Assembly (NCBI GenBank): GCA_030220185.1
Contig: JASPKZ010003844.1
Span: forward strand, 5,866,501-5,930,500
Direction of reading: 5' to 3'
Source of the DNA: Diploptera punctata
Lineage: Eukaryota; Arthropoda; Insecta; Blattodea; Blaberidae
Length of the DNA stretch: 64,000 nt
Under the pieces are notes generated by a model that saw nothing but the letters and a program-made list of their open reading frames with translations, was not told where the DNA came from and searched no databases. This document shows, piece by piece, positions 11,253 to 23,603 of this stretch. The position numbers were made by a program, and so were the translations under genes. Position 1 is the first letter of the stretch. Every line of letters starts with the position of its first letter.

Positions 11253-11400
11253 TGTGGTCTCAGGATAGCGTCATTGCCTCGGGCACTGCTGGTCCGAGTT
11301 CGAACCCCGATCAGGACAAATTTCCTGAATGAGTTTTTTTTATTAAGATCTATTAAGACAAATATCAGTAAACACGTCCGGGAGTCGTGGAGCGCGTAAA
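11253..11400 (+). repeat. Short tRNA-derived SINE
   Basis: Head GTGGTCTCAGGATAGCGTC, with B box GAGTTCGAACCCCGATC, then CCTGAATGAG and a T run. A truncated relative of type 1. Confidence 0.5.
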
Positions 11401-11699
11401 GGTAACTACAAATAATAAGATTAGTATATCTGGATGAACATCATGAGTAACTGCGCACATTCCATCATACTCTGATTGCAGAGTGCATAAAAACGAACAT
11501 TATAATTTGAGGACACATTACATTCTCTATATCTGGACAATGAAAACATTATACGCATAATAGTTCCTATCACTTAAGCCATCCTTTTTTTTATCGCGAA
11601 GTGGCCCGTATTTAAACATTTCCCAAAGTTCCGGTACGGGAACAAAAAAGATAAGTCTAAGACAAAATACAGTATTAAAATATACATTTTTTTTTCAAA
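11401..11699. other. Unassigned spacer
   Basis: No gene or shared repeat recognised. Confidence 0.4.
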
Positions 11700-12058
11700 T
11701 GCCCCAGGTTTGTCTTTCGACATTCCTGGTTTCTCTCCTGGCATGGCCACTTCTGAGGTTGGGGCGCCTGGAAGGCGGGGTTACGTTGCCCCGATGATAT
11801 GATGGGTGATGATGATGATAGTGGTGCGCCAGGAGAGTCCCTAATCCTAAGCTTAACCTAAGATGAATATGAATGATGATTGCGATGGCCATATGATTTC
11901 GGGGACCGTTTTGGCCTTAAAGTTTTCCTGACATTTGTCTTACAGGTGAGGAAAACCCCCGATAAAAACCTCGCCTAGAAAAACTGTCCCGACCGGGATC
12001 GAACCCGGGCCAGCTGCGTGACAAGGCAGCACGCTACCCCGAAACCACAGCGGTGGAT
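11700..12058 (-). repeat. SINE type 1, variant tail
   Basis: Full-length head and body on the minus strand, with the same alternative tail as 8766-9036 (CACTTCTGAGGTTGGGGCGC). The frame 11695-11892 is a translation of this tail. Confidence 0.8.
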
Positions 12059-12295
12059 GTATTAACATATAAAATTATGAAATATCTACCTGAAAGGTCC
12101 GTCTCCTCAACTTTATTAGCTATTTATCTGTAAGCTTTACCTTGTAGGTGAATATTTCATAATTTTATATTTTAATTTTGAATAATACCTCAACGGAACT
12201 TCATCATGAATCTTATTAATGTTGACAAGAGACAGTAGTTGTATGTAATGGAAAATCTAAAATAAAGGAAAGGAAATTCTGAGATAAAAACTTTT
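12059..12295. other. Unassigned spacer
   Basis: AT-rich; no gene recognised. Confidence 0.4.
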
Positions 12296-12660
12296 TTTAA
12301 CATAATTAACCCACTGGTACTATCGAACCCGTAGGTTCATGGCTCTCCACATATCGCTATCCTGACCTAATGTTTTCCAATCATCGCCTGTATAATCTAG
12401 GCCTACTTATCATGGTTAATGTTATTCTCCCACCTCATTCTTGGTCTACCAAATCGACGTTTTCTCTCTGGTTATCCTACATAGAGCTTCTATGCACCCT
12501 CTTCCATTCCATATTCGTGCAACATGTGCAACCAACGCAGTCTACGAGATTTAACTGTTCTTATTATAGAATTGGTAATTGTATCATTCAATTTTCACGT
12601 TTTTCACAGTTTTCATGGACCTTGTGTGCTTTCGCCTCTAGATTCTAGTTTGTGGATTTG
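12296..12660 (-). pseudogene. LINE 3' end fragment
   Basis: Same family as 1656-2150, with the 3' block CGAACCCGTAGGTTCATGG near the left end and coding remnants of the GRPR/RW and GHVARM region further right. The frame is broken repeatedly. Confidence 0.65.
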
Positions 12661-12945
12661 ATCCCAGACAATGACAAAGTTAGCCCCCCTAAATAAGGAA
12701 GATTCAAGGACCTAGGTGCTCTGCCTTGGAAGAACGTCACGACTAGCCTAATGACAGAATAGACGACAAACGAGCACACAACGCGACGCTTTTCAAATCT
12801 GAATATTTTTTAAATTAATTTTAAATATTCTTTTTAAATCAAGCTTCCTTGTGGATGGAACAGCTCGAAAAATAATTTTAGCAGACATATTTGAGATAAA
12901 AATTATTGTTCGATATTTACACACAGGTTAATATGTAAATAGTCC
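12661..12945. other. Unassigned spacer
   Basis: No gene or shared repeat recognised. Confidence 0.4.
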
Positions 12946-13262
12946 CGCACCGTTGCCGAGCGGTTTAAAGCATCATGCTTGGTGTAGAGCTATGGGACTT
13001 GCACTGGATCGAGTCTCCCCATGAGGTAGAATTTTTCTCATGAAATTTCGGTCAGTCTGGGACCGTTCACCCAGCATTGTGAAGAATTTGAGTAGTTACA
13101 ATAATTAGCGATTCCAGGTTGAGAAAATCAGTCATAAACGGCTGGGGAACTGACATACTGACATGTCACCCTTATGCCCACTTCTATGACAACACGTGTA
13201 GATGTAAGGTCAGCAGTTGGCTCGTAGGCTTAGTGCTTTCTAGGCCTGTCACACTATGGAGA
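12946..13262 (+). repeat. tRNA-derived SINE, type 3, near full length
   Basis: A-box-like head CCGTTGCCGAGCGGTTTAAA, resembling a Leu/Ser tRNA, then a body with GGTTGAGAAAATCAGTC and a tail ending TTTCTAGGCCTGTCACAC. Partial copies: 4976-5148 (+), 25002-25336 (-), 25621-25862 (-), 26480-26565 (-), 49050-49140 (-), 55440-55766 (-). Confidence 0.7.
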
Positions 13263-13524
13263 CGGATTATTAAATCATAATTAGATGTAGTGGTTCCCTT
13301 GGTATTTGATTCGCGTAATGACAATTTTCCTAAATTGTTAATTGTGTTTTTTAATAAATTGACTTCATAAATTATTTAATGGCATATCAATTACTGCAAT
13401 AATTATTTTCAATTATGCCCTGAAAACTAAATCAATATAACCAGACTTTAATTACGATTTCATTCACTTGGTCTAAGGATATAGGGTGGAAGATTGCCTT
13501 TTTACACGCTTTATTATATTAGCT

Positions 13525-13845
13525 TGACCTCTATCTATCTATATAACGGAATCTTTCAACGGATTTTCACCCACTTAAAATCACTGGATCGACTTGAAAC
13601 TTTGTATACTTGTAAAGGACCCGTGACAATACAATAATTTCATTTTTTTCTAAAATCCTGGCCAGAATCATCAGTAAATCAACAAAAAAAAATCTATGTA
13701 ATGGAATCTTTGAACACGATTTTCACCCACTTAGAAACATTGGTTCGGCTTGAAACTTTGTATACTTGTAAAGGACCCGTGACAATACAATAATTTCATA
13801 TTTTGTTTCTAAAATCCTGGCCAGAATCATCAGAAAATAAAAAAA
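13525..13845 (+). repeat. Two ~150 bp direct repeat units
   Basis: Two adjacent copies start near 13537 and 13691. Both contain GGATTTTCACCCACTTA or its variant, GAAACTTTGTATACTTGTAA, and CCTGGCCAGAATCATCAG. They are a tandem duplication within an older repeat; no coding frame. Confidence 0.75.
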
Positions 13846-13892
13846 AAATATGAAAACTGTTATAATAGGTTCCGGACTTGTCGACTTTTTAG

Positions 13893-13978
13893 AAGAGCTC
13901 AGTTGGTAGAGCGGTGAACTCTAGTGGTATATAATTTCAGTAATCCACAGGTCGCTGGTTCAAATCCGGCCGGGAGGA
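13893..13978 (+). pseudogene. tRNA-Tyr-derived pseudogene with intron
   Basis: Follows the intron-containing eukaryotic tRNA-Tyr: GCTCAGTTGGTAGAGCGGTG, anticodon arm interrupted by about 18 nt (TGGTATATAATTTCAGTA), then TCCACAGGTCGCTGGTTC and AAATCCGGC. The anticodon position reads CTA rather than GTA. The 5' acceptor strand does not pair with the 3' strand (GGGAGGA), so a working tRNA is unlikely. A run of nine Ts follows. Confidence 0.65.
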
Positions 13979-14092
13979 TTTTTTTTTAGAAGAGTATTAC
14001 TTTTAGCTCATACTACAATTGTATCGAATATAAAGATATTTACATTTTTATCTTATTCTGTAAAATATTAAAACCAAAAAAGTAATAGTTTT

Positions 14093-14556
14093 AAAAAACT
14101 AAAACAACACGCTTTATTAGAAAACCGAACTAAAAAAATGAAAAATAATTTTAATTTGCAACACGTTTGGGATACAATTAAAGTGGTCAACAAAAAAAAT
14201 CATCTCCAACACATATAGAATAAAACTAGAGTTATCAACAAAAAGAAAATCATTTTACCATGTAAAGCGTGGAGTGCTTTTTATGATTTTTACGTTTTCT
14301 TCTTAGAGACTTTACTTTTACCAATATATGTTTATTATCAAATATATTAATTGATATAGAGCACCCCACGCTTTTGATGGTATAATTATTTTCTTTTTGT
14401 TGATAACTTTAGTTTTGTTCTATATGTGTTGGAGATGATTTTTTTTTTTGTTGGCCACTTTAAATGTATCCCAAGCGTGTTGGAAATTGAAATTATTTTT
14501 CATTTATATAGTTCGGTTTTCTAATAAAGCATGTTGTTTTAGTTTTTTAAAACTAT
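14093..14556. repeat. Long foldback element
   Basis: Arms 14093-14270 and 14365-14556 are diverged reverse complements. For example, CAACACGCTTTATTAGAAAA pairs with TTTTCTAATAAAGCATGTTG. The loop is about 95 bp. There is no coding frame. It resembles a foldback MITE. Confidence 0.75.
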
Positions 14557-15399
14557 TATTTATTTTTAATTCGAACATCGAAGTCAACAAAAAGTCATAA
14601 CATAAATATGAACTTGCTCCTATTAGCCTGACCTTAACAATATACTGCATTTTTATACTGGGTTTTCATACGTAACCTATCATATCATTTTTTTAAATTA
14701 ATGTTAAACACGTCAAATTTAATACTGTAAGATAACTACTATTTTAAAAAAAGAGTACCGGTAACAAAATTTTCAGCAATTATTCTGCAGCGTATGACAT
14801 CATCGATAATACTTTTAAATGACAAACTATTTTTTCTTTTAGCTAAATCCAAAATATATCTAATTTTTTGTTATGTTGTACTGTTCTATTCGATTTTTAC
14901 AAAATTAACACAATTATTACAATAAATACATTAATAGATTGGCGTGCAATGTTACCAGACCTCTTTTCATTTATACTTATTATGATGATACTTAAAATGG
15001 CGTGCAATATCACCAAACCTCTCTTCACTTCTGCTTAATATGGCGATACTTAAAATGCAGAATCTTTGTTACGAGGCCTAATATGATGAAAACGTGGAAA
15101 AGGAAAAATAGGAGAGAACGCAAACATTTACCACTATCAGTAATTGAAAATGTTCATACAATAAAGAAATCAAACTTCTATTTAGCCACTATCAGATTGT
15201 AAATGGGAAACAGTTTGATCATCTTTATTAAACAATTTGAAACGAGTTTGTTATAGTAATTGTGTTAATTTCGGAGAAAGCTTTAAAAAACTAGATATTT
15301 AACTACTCCCATAACCAAAAAATAATAAATAAAAAAAAAAAAAAAAAGGAAACTGACGACATCTTTCATGGAACTAAAGCATTTTCCTTAATAATCATA
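14557..15399. other. Unassigned AT-rich stretch
   Basis: A short imperfect direct repeat (GGCGTGCAAT..ACCA.ACCTCT) occurs at about 14941 and 15000. The frame 15002-15202 has no recognisable domain. Confidence 0.35.
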
Positions 15400-16040
15400 G
15401 CACTACAGCCCCTTCGGTTTCTGAAGGACTTTCCTCCACAACTCTATTTCTGGCTACCATCCACGAGTTCTGATTCCAAGCTTTCTTAGATCAGTAATCA
15501 CGTAACCCTTAAATTGGCAAAACACAAATTTCTTCTGTTAATTATTTAAATGTGGCGGACCGCAGTGAAAACGGAATCTTGTATAACTGTTATTATTAGA
15601 TATATTGTATAATTAGACACACATTTAAGTGTTTTTTTCCTGTTCGTTTTCTTCTGATTTATTTAAAATATTCAATTAATTGAACCAACTGATGTATCCA
15701 AAAATATACATTACGAATTTAAGGTTCTATCTCGATCTAGGACATCCAACTATTCTTCTTCCATCCACCTTATATTTCGTCACTCGTTTTGGAACTTCAT
15801 TCACATTCATTATTTTCAAATGACCTGCCCCAAATGTTGCCATTTTAATGGTTTTGTACATAGAATATAATTCTTGGTTTTATCCGATTCTCCATTATGC
15901 TGATCTGGACCGTATATTTTCCTCAGAATGTTTCTTTCAAGTACCTTACTTTGACAACATCACACTACCTCACGGTCCATATTTCTCTTCCATACATTAG
16001 CACTAGTCTTATAAATGTTTTATATATATGTTTTACATTT
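15400..16040 (-). pseudogene. Decayed LINE C-terminal fragments
   Basis: 15740-16030 on the minus strand has the composition and weak motif order of a LINE tail: MATFGAGHLKIMN, then EVPKRVTKYKVDGRRIVGCP. An AT-rich stretch separates it from a similar fragment at 15400-15540. Frames are heavily broken; the family is uncertain. Confidence 0.4.
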
Positions 16041-16639
16041 TGTTCCGTAAGATAAGAATTTTCATTTAAAATAAAATATTTATATTAAAATATTAGATTT
16101 GACGTGTCCAAACTCCATAAAAAAGGGCAATTCTTGCTTTATTCACATCATGTGTTACTTATGAAAAACTTAGTATTCTTAGGTATATCTTATCAAACGA
16201 CCCATGAGGTAAAAAAGCGTACTTTTGCACAAGTTATATAAACAATCCTTCATCTACGTTACTCGTTTTTTTGCCAAAAATTAGAAGAAAATAAATGTAT
16301 TAAAAATTATTAATTTGTACTCACTTGAGTTGGTCAACACCTAGTTGATTATATGCATAATCGTGACCATGGAAACAAGATTATGTGCATAGAAATAAAC
16401 ATCGATGATGAAATGCCACTTTAGAAATTATAAATTATAGTTGGGTCTAAAAAGTATGGAGGAAGAGCTAGATGTGGAAGAGTTTCCTAAGACTCCGCCA
16501 GAAATCCTAGAAGCTGTAAAGAATGTTATATTAAATTTGTTGCCTGATAAGTCATGGAAGTTGTATGAAACTGACCTATAAGAGATTCAAGGAATGGTAT
16601 ATAAATAAAAACTATAAATAAATATTCTCAACTCGAGTC
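16041..16639. other. Unassigned spacer
   Basis: A short plus-strand run near 16455-16580 reads MEEELDVEEFPKTPPEILE and continues for about 20 codons. It could be a coding remnant, but no family was recognised. Confidence 0.3.
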
Positions 16640-16922
16640 CAACTCAGGGTCGGGTCAACGAATGAGATGAGATAAGCCCCCTATATAGAGGTTTGTAAAT
16701 GACAAGGGTGCCGCCGACCACGTCTGACGCTCCATCATGAACGAAATGAAAGAGATAAATATGGAGAAATGGTGGCAGGGGAAAACGGGAGAAACCCCGA
16801 GAAAACCCTGCCTAAGCTCCGTTTCGTCCACCACGAAACCCACATGGAGTGGCCGAGACTCGATCTCGGGACCCCAGCGGTGAGAGGCTAGCGTCTAACC
16901 GCTAGCGCAACGGAGCCGCCTA
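16640..16922 (-). repeat. tRNA-derived SINE, type 4
   Basis: The head on the minus strand has GGCTCCGTTGCGCTAGCGGT then GAGATCGAGTCTCGGCC, followed by a GC-rich body (GGTTTCGTGGTGGACGAAAC). Only one copy in the window. The frame 16655-16843 is its translation. Confidence 0.55.
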
Positions 16923-17360
16923 TAAATAAAAATAAATCAGATTACTATTTTTATGATGAATCTAAACAACCCAAATCTTCCGGTCCGAATTTTCAATTAT
17001 AAGGTGCGTGATTAGTATCAGAGAACAGAATACGTTCCACAATATCGAAGACTTACTTGTAATGCTATAGAACAGGGAACACAAATTGGCGGACCGAGAT
17101 CCGGATCCTGGGGCTTTGGTTTCCGGACCGGTTAAATATCGAATTAATACATTTTTTTAACGGTTAAATATAGGATAAAACCAGTTTATTAAATTCCATA
17201 CTATGATAGTATTATTGTTGGCTCAGTTGGCGGTACTGCTTATAGCCGTTTAAAATCTGATATGGTGAAAACGCGAAATTTGTGAGGTGAGATTTTTAAA
17301 TATTACTCTGACCATATGTTAAGTTTATCATAAAATTATTAATAATTGTTAGAATTAATC
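16923..17360. other. Unassigned spacer
   Basis: No gene recognised. Confidence 0.4.
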
Positions 17361-17688
17361 CATCCATAGTAATTCTGCCCGAAGGTAGGTCCTTCACTGC
17401 AATCATAGCATTTTCATGCTATGCTTGCAGCTTTACTAGGGAATTGTGGGTGTGGTAGCTTCCCGTTGCTTTCCACACCGGTGAAGGATGGTGATGATGA
17501 TGATGATGATGATGGCCATATGATTTCGGGGACCGTTTGAGCCTTAAAGTTTTCCTGACATTTGTCTTACAGGTGAGGAAAAACCCCGATAAAAACCTCA
17601 CCCAGAAAAACTGCCCCGACCGGGGATCGAACCCGGGACCGCTGCGTGACAAGGCAGCACGCTACCTCGAGACCACAGCGGTCGACAT
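17361..17688 (-). repeat. SINE type 1, full length
   Basis: Nearly the same as 5608-5938, including head, body and the CATAGTAATTCTGCCC tail. An ATG-repeat run lies inside. Confidence 0.85.
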
Positions 17689-19345
17689 TAGAATTAATAA
17701 CTGTGTACTACTGTGCTGTATTCTTTTAGTATTTATCACGTGTTTTCTTTAATTTGTGCAATTCATACCCATAACATAATTTCAATATTTCATTGTAATA
17801 TTATTACTTAATAAAAGCTTCTTACGTTTAATCAATTGTGGTTCCGGATCTCGACTGAATTTACTACTTTGAAAATGGACCTCTATGAAATCTAATTGGT
17901 GACCTCTGATATAGACAATATGAGAAGGCGCGCGCGAGGCTGTGGGATAGGGTGAATCACATAGCTGCATACCTAACGGGCTATGAAGACAGCTCTGTCA
18001 AGTCGAAAGACAGACGCAGTAAACAACGTTTAATTTGGTAAAAATGTGGATTTATTGTTGAGTACGTCGGCAGTTGATATTGCGCGAACCTGATCTTACG
18101 TGTGGTGAAATGTCACCCAAAACGAAATCAAATGTTCAATCTTTGTATTAAAACGTTTCATTACCTTGTTAGCAATGTATAAACAGAAGTATATTAACAT
18201 TGCTTCCTAATGTTTATATTACAGAAGATTCGCCCGATATGTATGCAGACATGTGATACACTCTACCCCACCCCCTCCCGATCACTTTAGTACAGGAAAT
18301 GCCAGTACAAGTATATCATTGGCATTGTGGAACAAATTCCGCTCTTTAGTTATTAAGATAATGTGGATATAAGTAAAAATCTAAACTTAGAACAATTTTA
18401 AAGAAAGTCTATTGATTTTCATCCAAAGAAAATTCTGATGTCGGTATCTCAACCTATACAGATGTGACCTAACCTAATGTGAGCATGCAAAATTGCAACA
18501 TTTCGTTCGTTTTTCCTTAAAAGCTGTATCTGTTTTGTTGTAGCAAATAAAAAAAAGTGTTTTAAAAGTAACTGTTAAAATACTTAATAAAACGTTGCTA
18601 AGCAAATTACATTGCATCGCGTTTTTCATTTTGTACAACAATAGAGACAAGCTTTTGCATTAGAGAAGTATTAACCGATGGCCTATATTTTATTTAGGCC
18701 ATTTAATAAATTCGTTGTATTGTATTATAACAGTAGGCATATACGATGGATAAATTTAATTTATCATATTTTATTTATGTAACACCAGTAATATGCGTTT
18801 TATTTCACAGGTTTTAAATTACATTATTTTTTAATTGGCTTAATGTTTATTTCAACCTACATTACAAATATTAGTGTAACTATTAAGAACTAAGGAGCCT
18901 TAAATTAACGGCACAATTAATGTACACAGATGTTACATATCGAAATGAAAAACACATTGAATCTCAATGACAATCCTTCATGAGTCTGAATCTTTCGATT
19001 TCTTCTTCTTCTTCTTCTTCATTGTGTTGAAGCGTTTCCTGAGAAAGGAGGATCATCCCACCTGAATAATGCATATAAATTGGTTTTGGGGTGGAGGTTT
19101 AAGTAATTGACAGTTCTATTCTAATTCCGAGCTAAGTTCCAGTTGTAATGTAAACAAACCAGATTAGTGACTGCATTTTCAATGGACGAATAACGGTCTT
19201 GTCTTTGAAAACGTAATTCACTAACACCCGAAATGAAGGAAATAAAATAATAGTATACGTATTGTCTAGCACATGCCTATGTAAGTTATATGGGAGAATC
19301 ATCACCATTAAATTTGCAGGGATTAGGCAATATTGCCTGATCCGT
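17689..19345. other. Long unassigned stretch
   Basis: No gene, tRNA or repeat shared with the rest of the window was recognised. A CTT run is at 19000-19020. Short open frames only. Confidence 0.4.
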
Positions 19346-19516
19346 CTTCACACTGTTAGAACCATTTCTTCTTCGAACGTCTCACATCTCTTCTTCGTTG
19401 AGGTTGATAGTTATATGTTAGTGCTGGGATTATTTCGTAGTTTATACGATCCGGATGAGCTCTCCAATTGGCTTTATATTTCTCTATTTTCTCATTTAAG
19501 TTGTATATATTCAATT
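19346..19516 (-). pseudogene. LINE C-terminal fragment truncated by SINE
   Basis: The minus strand reads ELNIYNLNEKIEKYKANWRA, then HPDRINYEIIPALTYN and QPQRRRDVRRSKKKW. This is a clear LINE ORF2 tail (IYN.N.KI..Y...W..H..RM...P.......GRR..GRP..RW). A type 1 SINE is inserted at its right edge. Confidence 0.7.
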
Positions 19517-19517
19517 C

Positions 19518-19812
19518 GTCCACCGCTGTGGTCTCGAGGTAGCGTGCTGCCTTGTCACGCAGCGGGCTCGATCCCCAGTCGGAGCAGTTTTTCTGGGTGA
19601 GGAGTTTTTCGGGCTTTTTCCTCACCTGTAAGACAAATGACAGGACAACTTTAAGGCCCAAACGGTCCCCGAAATCATATGGCCATCATCATCCTTATCA
19701 TTATCATCATCACCATCCTTCACCGGTGTGGAAAGCAACGGGAAGCTACCACACCTACAATTCCCTAGTAAAGCTGCAAGCATAACATGAAAATGCTATG
19801 AAGGAACCTCAT
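19518..19812 (+). repeat. SINE type 1
   Basis: Head CCGCTGTGGTCTCGAGGTAG, body CCTCACCTGTAAGACAAATG, tail truncated after AAAATGCTATGAAGG. Confidence 0.85.
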
Positions 19813-20259
19813 TCCAGCCCATTGAATCTTGGGAGAATCTTAAAATATATAATTACAATTTAGATTAAATATACATAGTTATATTCTTATGAAGAATGCG
19901 TTGACATTTCAGTTGTTTCAAAATCGCCGGTTCTGTATAATTTCTTAAACATCGGAAAGGAAAGCATTTGAAAAGCGGAGAAAAATAAATTAATTTGAAT
20001 GTTTTCAAACAATTTAAAAAACATCCCACATTAGCCATTGAGGATGCAATGAAAATAAAAGCAGAATTTACAGGTGTGTCAGCATGTAGCATAAATTATA
20101 CTCTTAATGAAATTGTAAATGAAGAATTAGCCTATATCGACACCAGGGAAAAAGTGTAAACATCCGATTAGATAGGCCCACATATAATTTTCTGTCTTAA
20201 ATAAATAAGAAATGGAGTATCTTATATTCAGTCTCATTACGATGTTGCCTAAGAACAAT
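19813..20259. other. Unassigned spacer
   Basis: No gene recognised. Confidence 0.4.
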
Positions 20260-20800
20260 GTTTCTATCGCTTGGCAGTTCCGTACAAAATTCAGTCAAAT
20301 TCTTCTTCTTCCTTTGGCTCTGCGGTCCTCTAAGAACTTTGGCCTCCTTCATAACATCTAATCATTCTTCCCTATTCCTAGCTTTCTGTCACTATATTTT
20401 AACCTTCAGTTGTCTTAAGTCTTCCTCAACCTTATCTAACCATCTTATTTTCTGTCTTCCAACATTTCATCTTCCTTTCGGCTTCTCTTCTAAAATCTTT
20501 ATGGCGCCTCTTTCTTGCTCCATCCGCAACACATGTCCTACTCATTCCAGTCTCTTTCTTCTAGTATATCCTACCAGATCTAAATTCCTTTACAATTCTT
20601 TCAATTCCTAATTCGTTCTAATTCTCCATATATCTTGTTCCTGTACTGCTCCATATACTTTCCTTAATATGTTTTTCTCTCATGTATTTAACGTGTACTT
20701 ATCTTTTTTCTGTTAATGTTCATGTTTCGCTTCCAAACATAACAATAATTGGTTTCAATATAGTTTTATATGTTTTACTTTTTGCTATATTACTTATTGT
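20260..20800 (-). pseudogene. LINE C-terminal fragment
   Basis: The minus strand keeps RKRLEWVGHVLRMEQERG, then KPKGRRNVGRQKIRWLDKV and EEDLRQLK in order, a LINE ORF2 tail. Upstream remnants extend to about 20800 with stops. The frame 20258-20611 plus is the shadow. Confidence 0.65.
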
Positions 20801-21002
20801 TCTTGACTTTAAAAAAAATGTTTTTTAAAGCATAGAAGCATCTACTGCCCATTCAAAATCCAGTCATATGGTGGTTAAAAGTAGTGCCACTGTTCCACCT
20901 ACAGACGGAGTAATACCTTATGCAAGATTGATTACAGTACAAGTGGAACTTAGCTCGGAACTAGTATAGCTAACACACAGGTATAGTAAGGATCATATGT
21001 AG

Positions 21003-21266
21003 GTAAGTAAAGTAATCCCACTACAGGCCTCAGGAGGCCCTTGGGGTAGTAGAAGGTTAAGGCTCCCACTTTTTCTGGACAATCGGCACTTGATGTCAGC
21101 CGGGTTGTCAATCCTGCGTGACGGCAGAACAAGCGCTGGTACTCATTTACGTTAGAGGCTGAGTCGATCCCAGGGTCATAGTGCCGCCAGAAGGTTTGGG
21201 TCAGTTTAAAAATCCTGTCCCCACCAGGACTCGAACCCTCGACCTTTCGGCTTATAGCGCAGTGTT
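21003..21266 (-). repeat. tRNA-derived SINE, type 2
   Basis: The head on the minus strand (CACTGCGCTATAAGCCGAAA, then GGTTCGAGTCCTGGTGG) resembles a tRNA A/B box pair. The body CTGACCCAAACCTTCTGGCG leads to a tail with CCTCCTGAGGCCTGTAGTGG. Other copies: 44550-44853 and 45165-45453 (+), 3685-3740 (fragment). Confidence 0.8.
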
Positions 21267-21366
21267 TAATGTAGGTGCATATATTAAAAGGAAGTATCAC
21301 TATGGGTTACTAATCGTAACAAATTTAAACGCAAATGTATGCTTCATCTCATAAATTAAATCTACT

Positions 21367-23600
21367 GGAGGGAGAGAAACATGTTAATATCCATGATATA
21401 ACTCAAACATTTGGAATTTAGTTATGAAAATCTTCAAAACATAATTAATATAAGGAAATTTATTTTATGAGATAATATGAATTCGATTTGTGACAACATT
21501 TAGTATATGGTACAAACAGCAACTGGCTGTTCATCTTGTAGCGGTAAGAATACACAGGTCAACACGATTTTTGTCTCATGAGTACCAATAGTTGTACTTA
21601 ATGCAGTTTTTTCTATCGTGTTTTCAAATATGTATTCGGAATTTCTCCATCGCCCACAGTTTTTTTTATTTCAACTTCAATTAACGGATTTAAATACTTA
21701 TTTTTAAAAACTTTTTTTTCGTCCATTTGTCCATTGTAAGGAGGGAGAGAAACATGTTAATATCCATGATATAACTCAAACATTTGGAATTTAGTTATGA
21801 AAATCTTCAAAACATAATTAATATAAGGAAATTTATTTTATGAGATAATATGAATTCGATTTGTGACATTTAGTATATGGTACAAACAGCAACTGGCTGT
21901 TCATCTTGTAGCGGTAAGAATACACAGGTCAACACGATTTTTGTCTCATGAGTACCAATAGTTGTACTTAATGCAGTTTTTTCTATCGTGTTTTCAAATA
22001 TGTATTCGGAATTTCTCCATCGCCCACAGTTTTTTTTATTTCAACTTCAATTAACGGATTTAAATACTTATTTTTAATAAACTTTTTTTTCGTCCATTTG
22101 TCCATTGTAAGGAGGGAGAGAAACATGTTAATATCCATGATATAACTCAAACATTTGGAATTTAGTTATGAAAATCTTCAAAACATAATTAATATAAGGA
22201 AATTATTTTATGAGATAATATGAATTCGATTTGTGACATTTAGTATATGGTACAAACAGCAACTGGCTGTTCATCTTGTAGCGGTAAGAATACACAGGTC
22301 AACACGATTTTTGTCTCATGAGTACCAATAGTTGTACTTAATGCAGTTTTTTCTATCGTGTTTTCAAATATGTATTCGGAATTTCTCCATCGCCCACAGT
22401 TTTTTTTTATTTCAACTTCAATTAACGGATTTAAATACTTATTTTTAATAAACTTTTTTTTCGTCCATTTGTCCATTGTAAGGAGGGAGAGAAACATGTA
22501 ATATCCATGATATAACTCAAACATTTGGAATTTAGTTATGAAAATCTTCAAAACATAATTAATATAAGGAAATTTATTTTATGAGATAATATGAATTCGA
22601 TTTGTGACATTTAGTATATGGTACAAACAGCAACTGGCTGTTCATCTTGTAGCGGTAAGAATACACAGGTCAACACGATTTTTGTCTCATGAGTACCAAT
22701 AGTTGTACTTAATGCAGTTTTTTCTATCGTGTTTTCAAATATGTATTCGGAATTTCTCCATCGCCCACAGTTTTTTTTATTTCAACTTCAATTAACGGAT
22801 TTAAATACTTATTTTTAATAAACTTTTTTTCGTCCATTTGTCCATTGTAAGGAGGGAGAGAAACATGTTAATATCCATGATATAACTCAAACATTTGGAA
22901 TTTAGTTATGAAAATCTTCAAAACATAATTAATATAAGGAAATTTATTTTATGAGATAATATGAATTCGATTTGTGACAACATTTAGTATATGGTACAAA
23001 CAGCAACTGGCTGTTCATCTTGTAGCGGTAAGAATACACAGGTCAACACGATTTTTGTCTCATGAGTACCAATAGTTGTACTTAATGCAGTTTTTTCTAT
23101 CGTGTTTTCAAATATGTATTCGGAATTTCTCCATCGCCCACAGTTTTTTTTTATTTCAACTTCAATTAACGGATTTAAATACTTATTTTTAATAAACTTT
23201 TTTTTCGTCCATTTGTCCATTGTAAGGAGGGAGAGAAACATGTTAATATCCATGATATAACTCAAACATTTGGAATTTAGTTATGAAAATCTTCAAAACA
23301 TAATTAATATAAGGAAATTTATTTTATGAGATAATATGAATTCGATTTGTGACAACATTTAGTATATGGTACAAACAGCAACTGGCTGTTCATCTTGTAG
23401 CGGTAAGAATACACAGGTCAACACGATTTTTGTCTCATGAGTACCAATAGTTGTACTTAATGCAGTTTTTTCTATCGTGTTTTCAAATATGTATTCGGAA
23501 TTTCTCCATCGCCCACAGTTTTTTTTTTATTTCAACTTCAATTAACGGATTTAAATACTTATTTTTAATAAACTTTTTTTTCGTCCATTTGTCCATTGTA
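21367..23600. repeat. Six-unit tandem array, ~372 bp period
   Basis: Units begin with GGAGGGAGAGAAACATG at 21367, 21740, 22111, 22482, 22851 and 23226, and the last ends at 23600. Spacings are 373, 371, 371, 369, 375 and 375. Copies are nearly identical apart from single-base changes and T-run lengths. Each has a minus-strand stretch containing MDKWTKKKFIKNKYLNP and CGRWRNSEYIFENTIEK, open for about 93-103 codons in units 3 and 5 only. A partial unit lies at 23986-24045. This is a young or homogenised satellite-like array. Confidence 0.95.
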
Positions 23601-23603
23601 AAA

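Noticed and set aside
22240..23265. Open frames of 103 and 93 codons inside the tandem array as real genes
   Set aside because: They are the same monomer segment; other units break the frame by T-run length changes, and the translation matches no family I know.
21367..23600. CRISPR array
   Set aside because: Units are ~372 bp with no unique spacers, in a eukaryotic setting.
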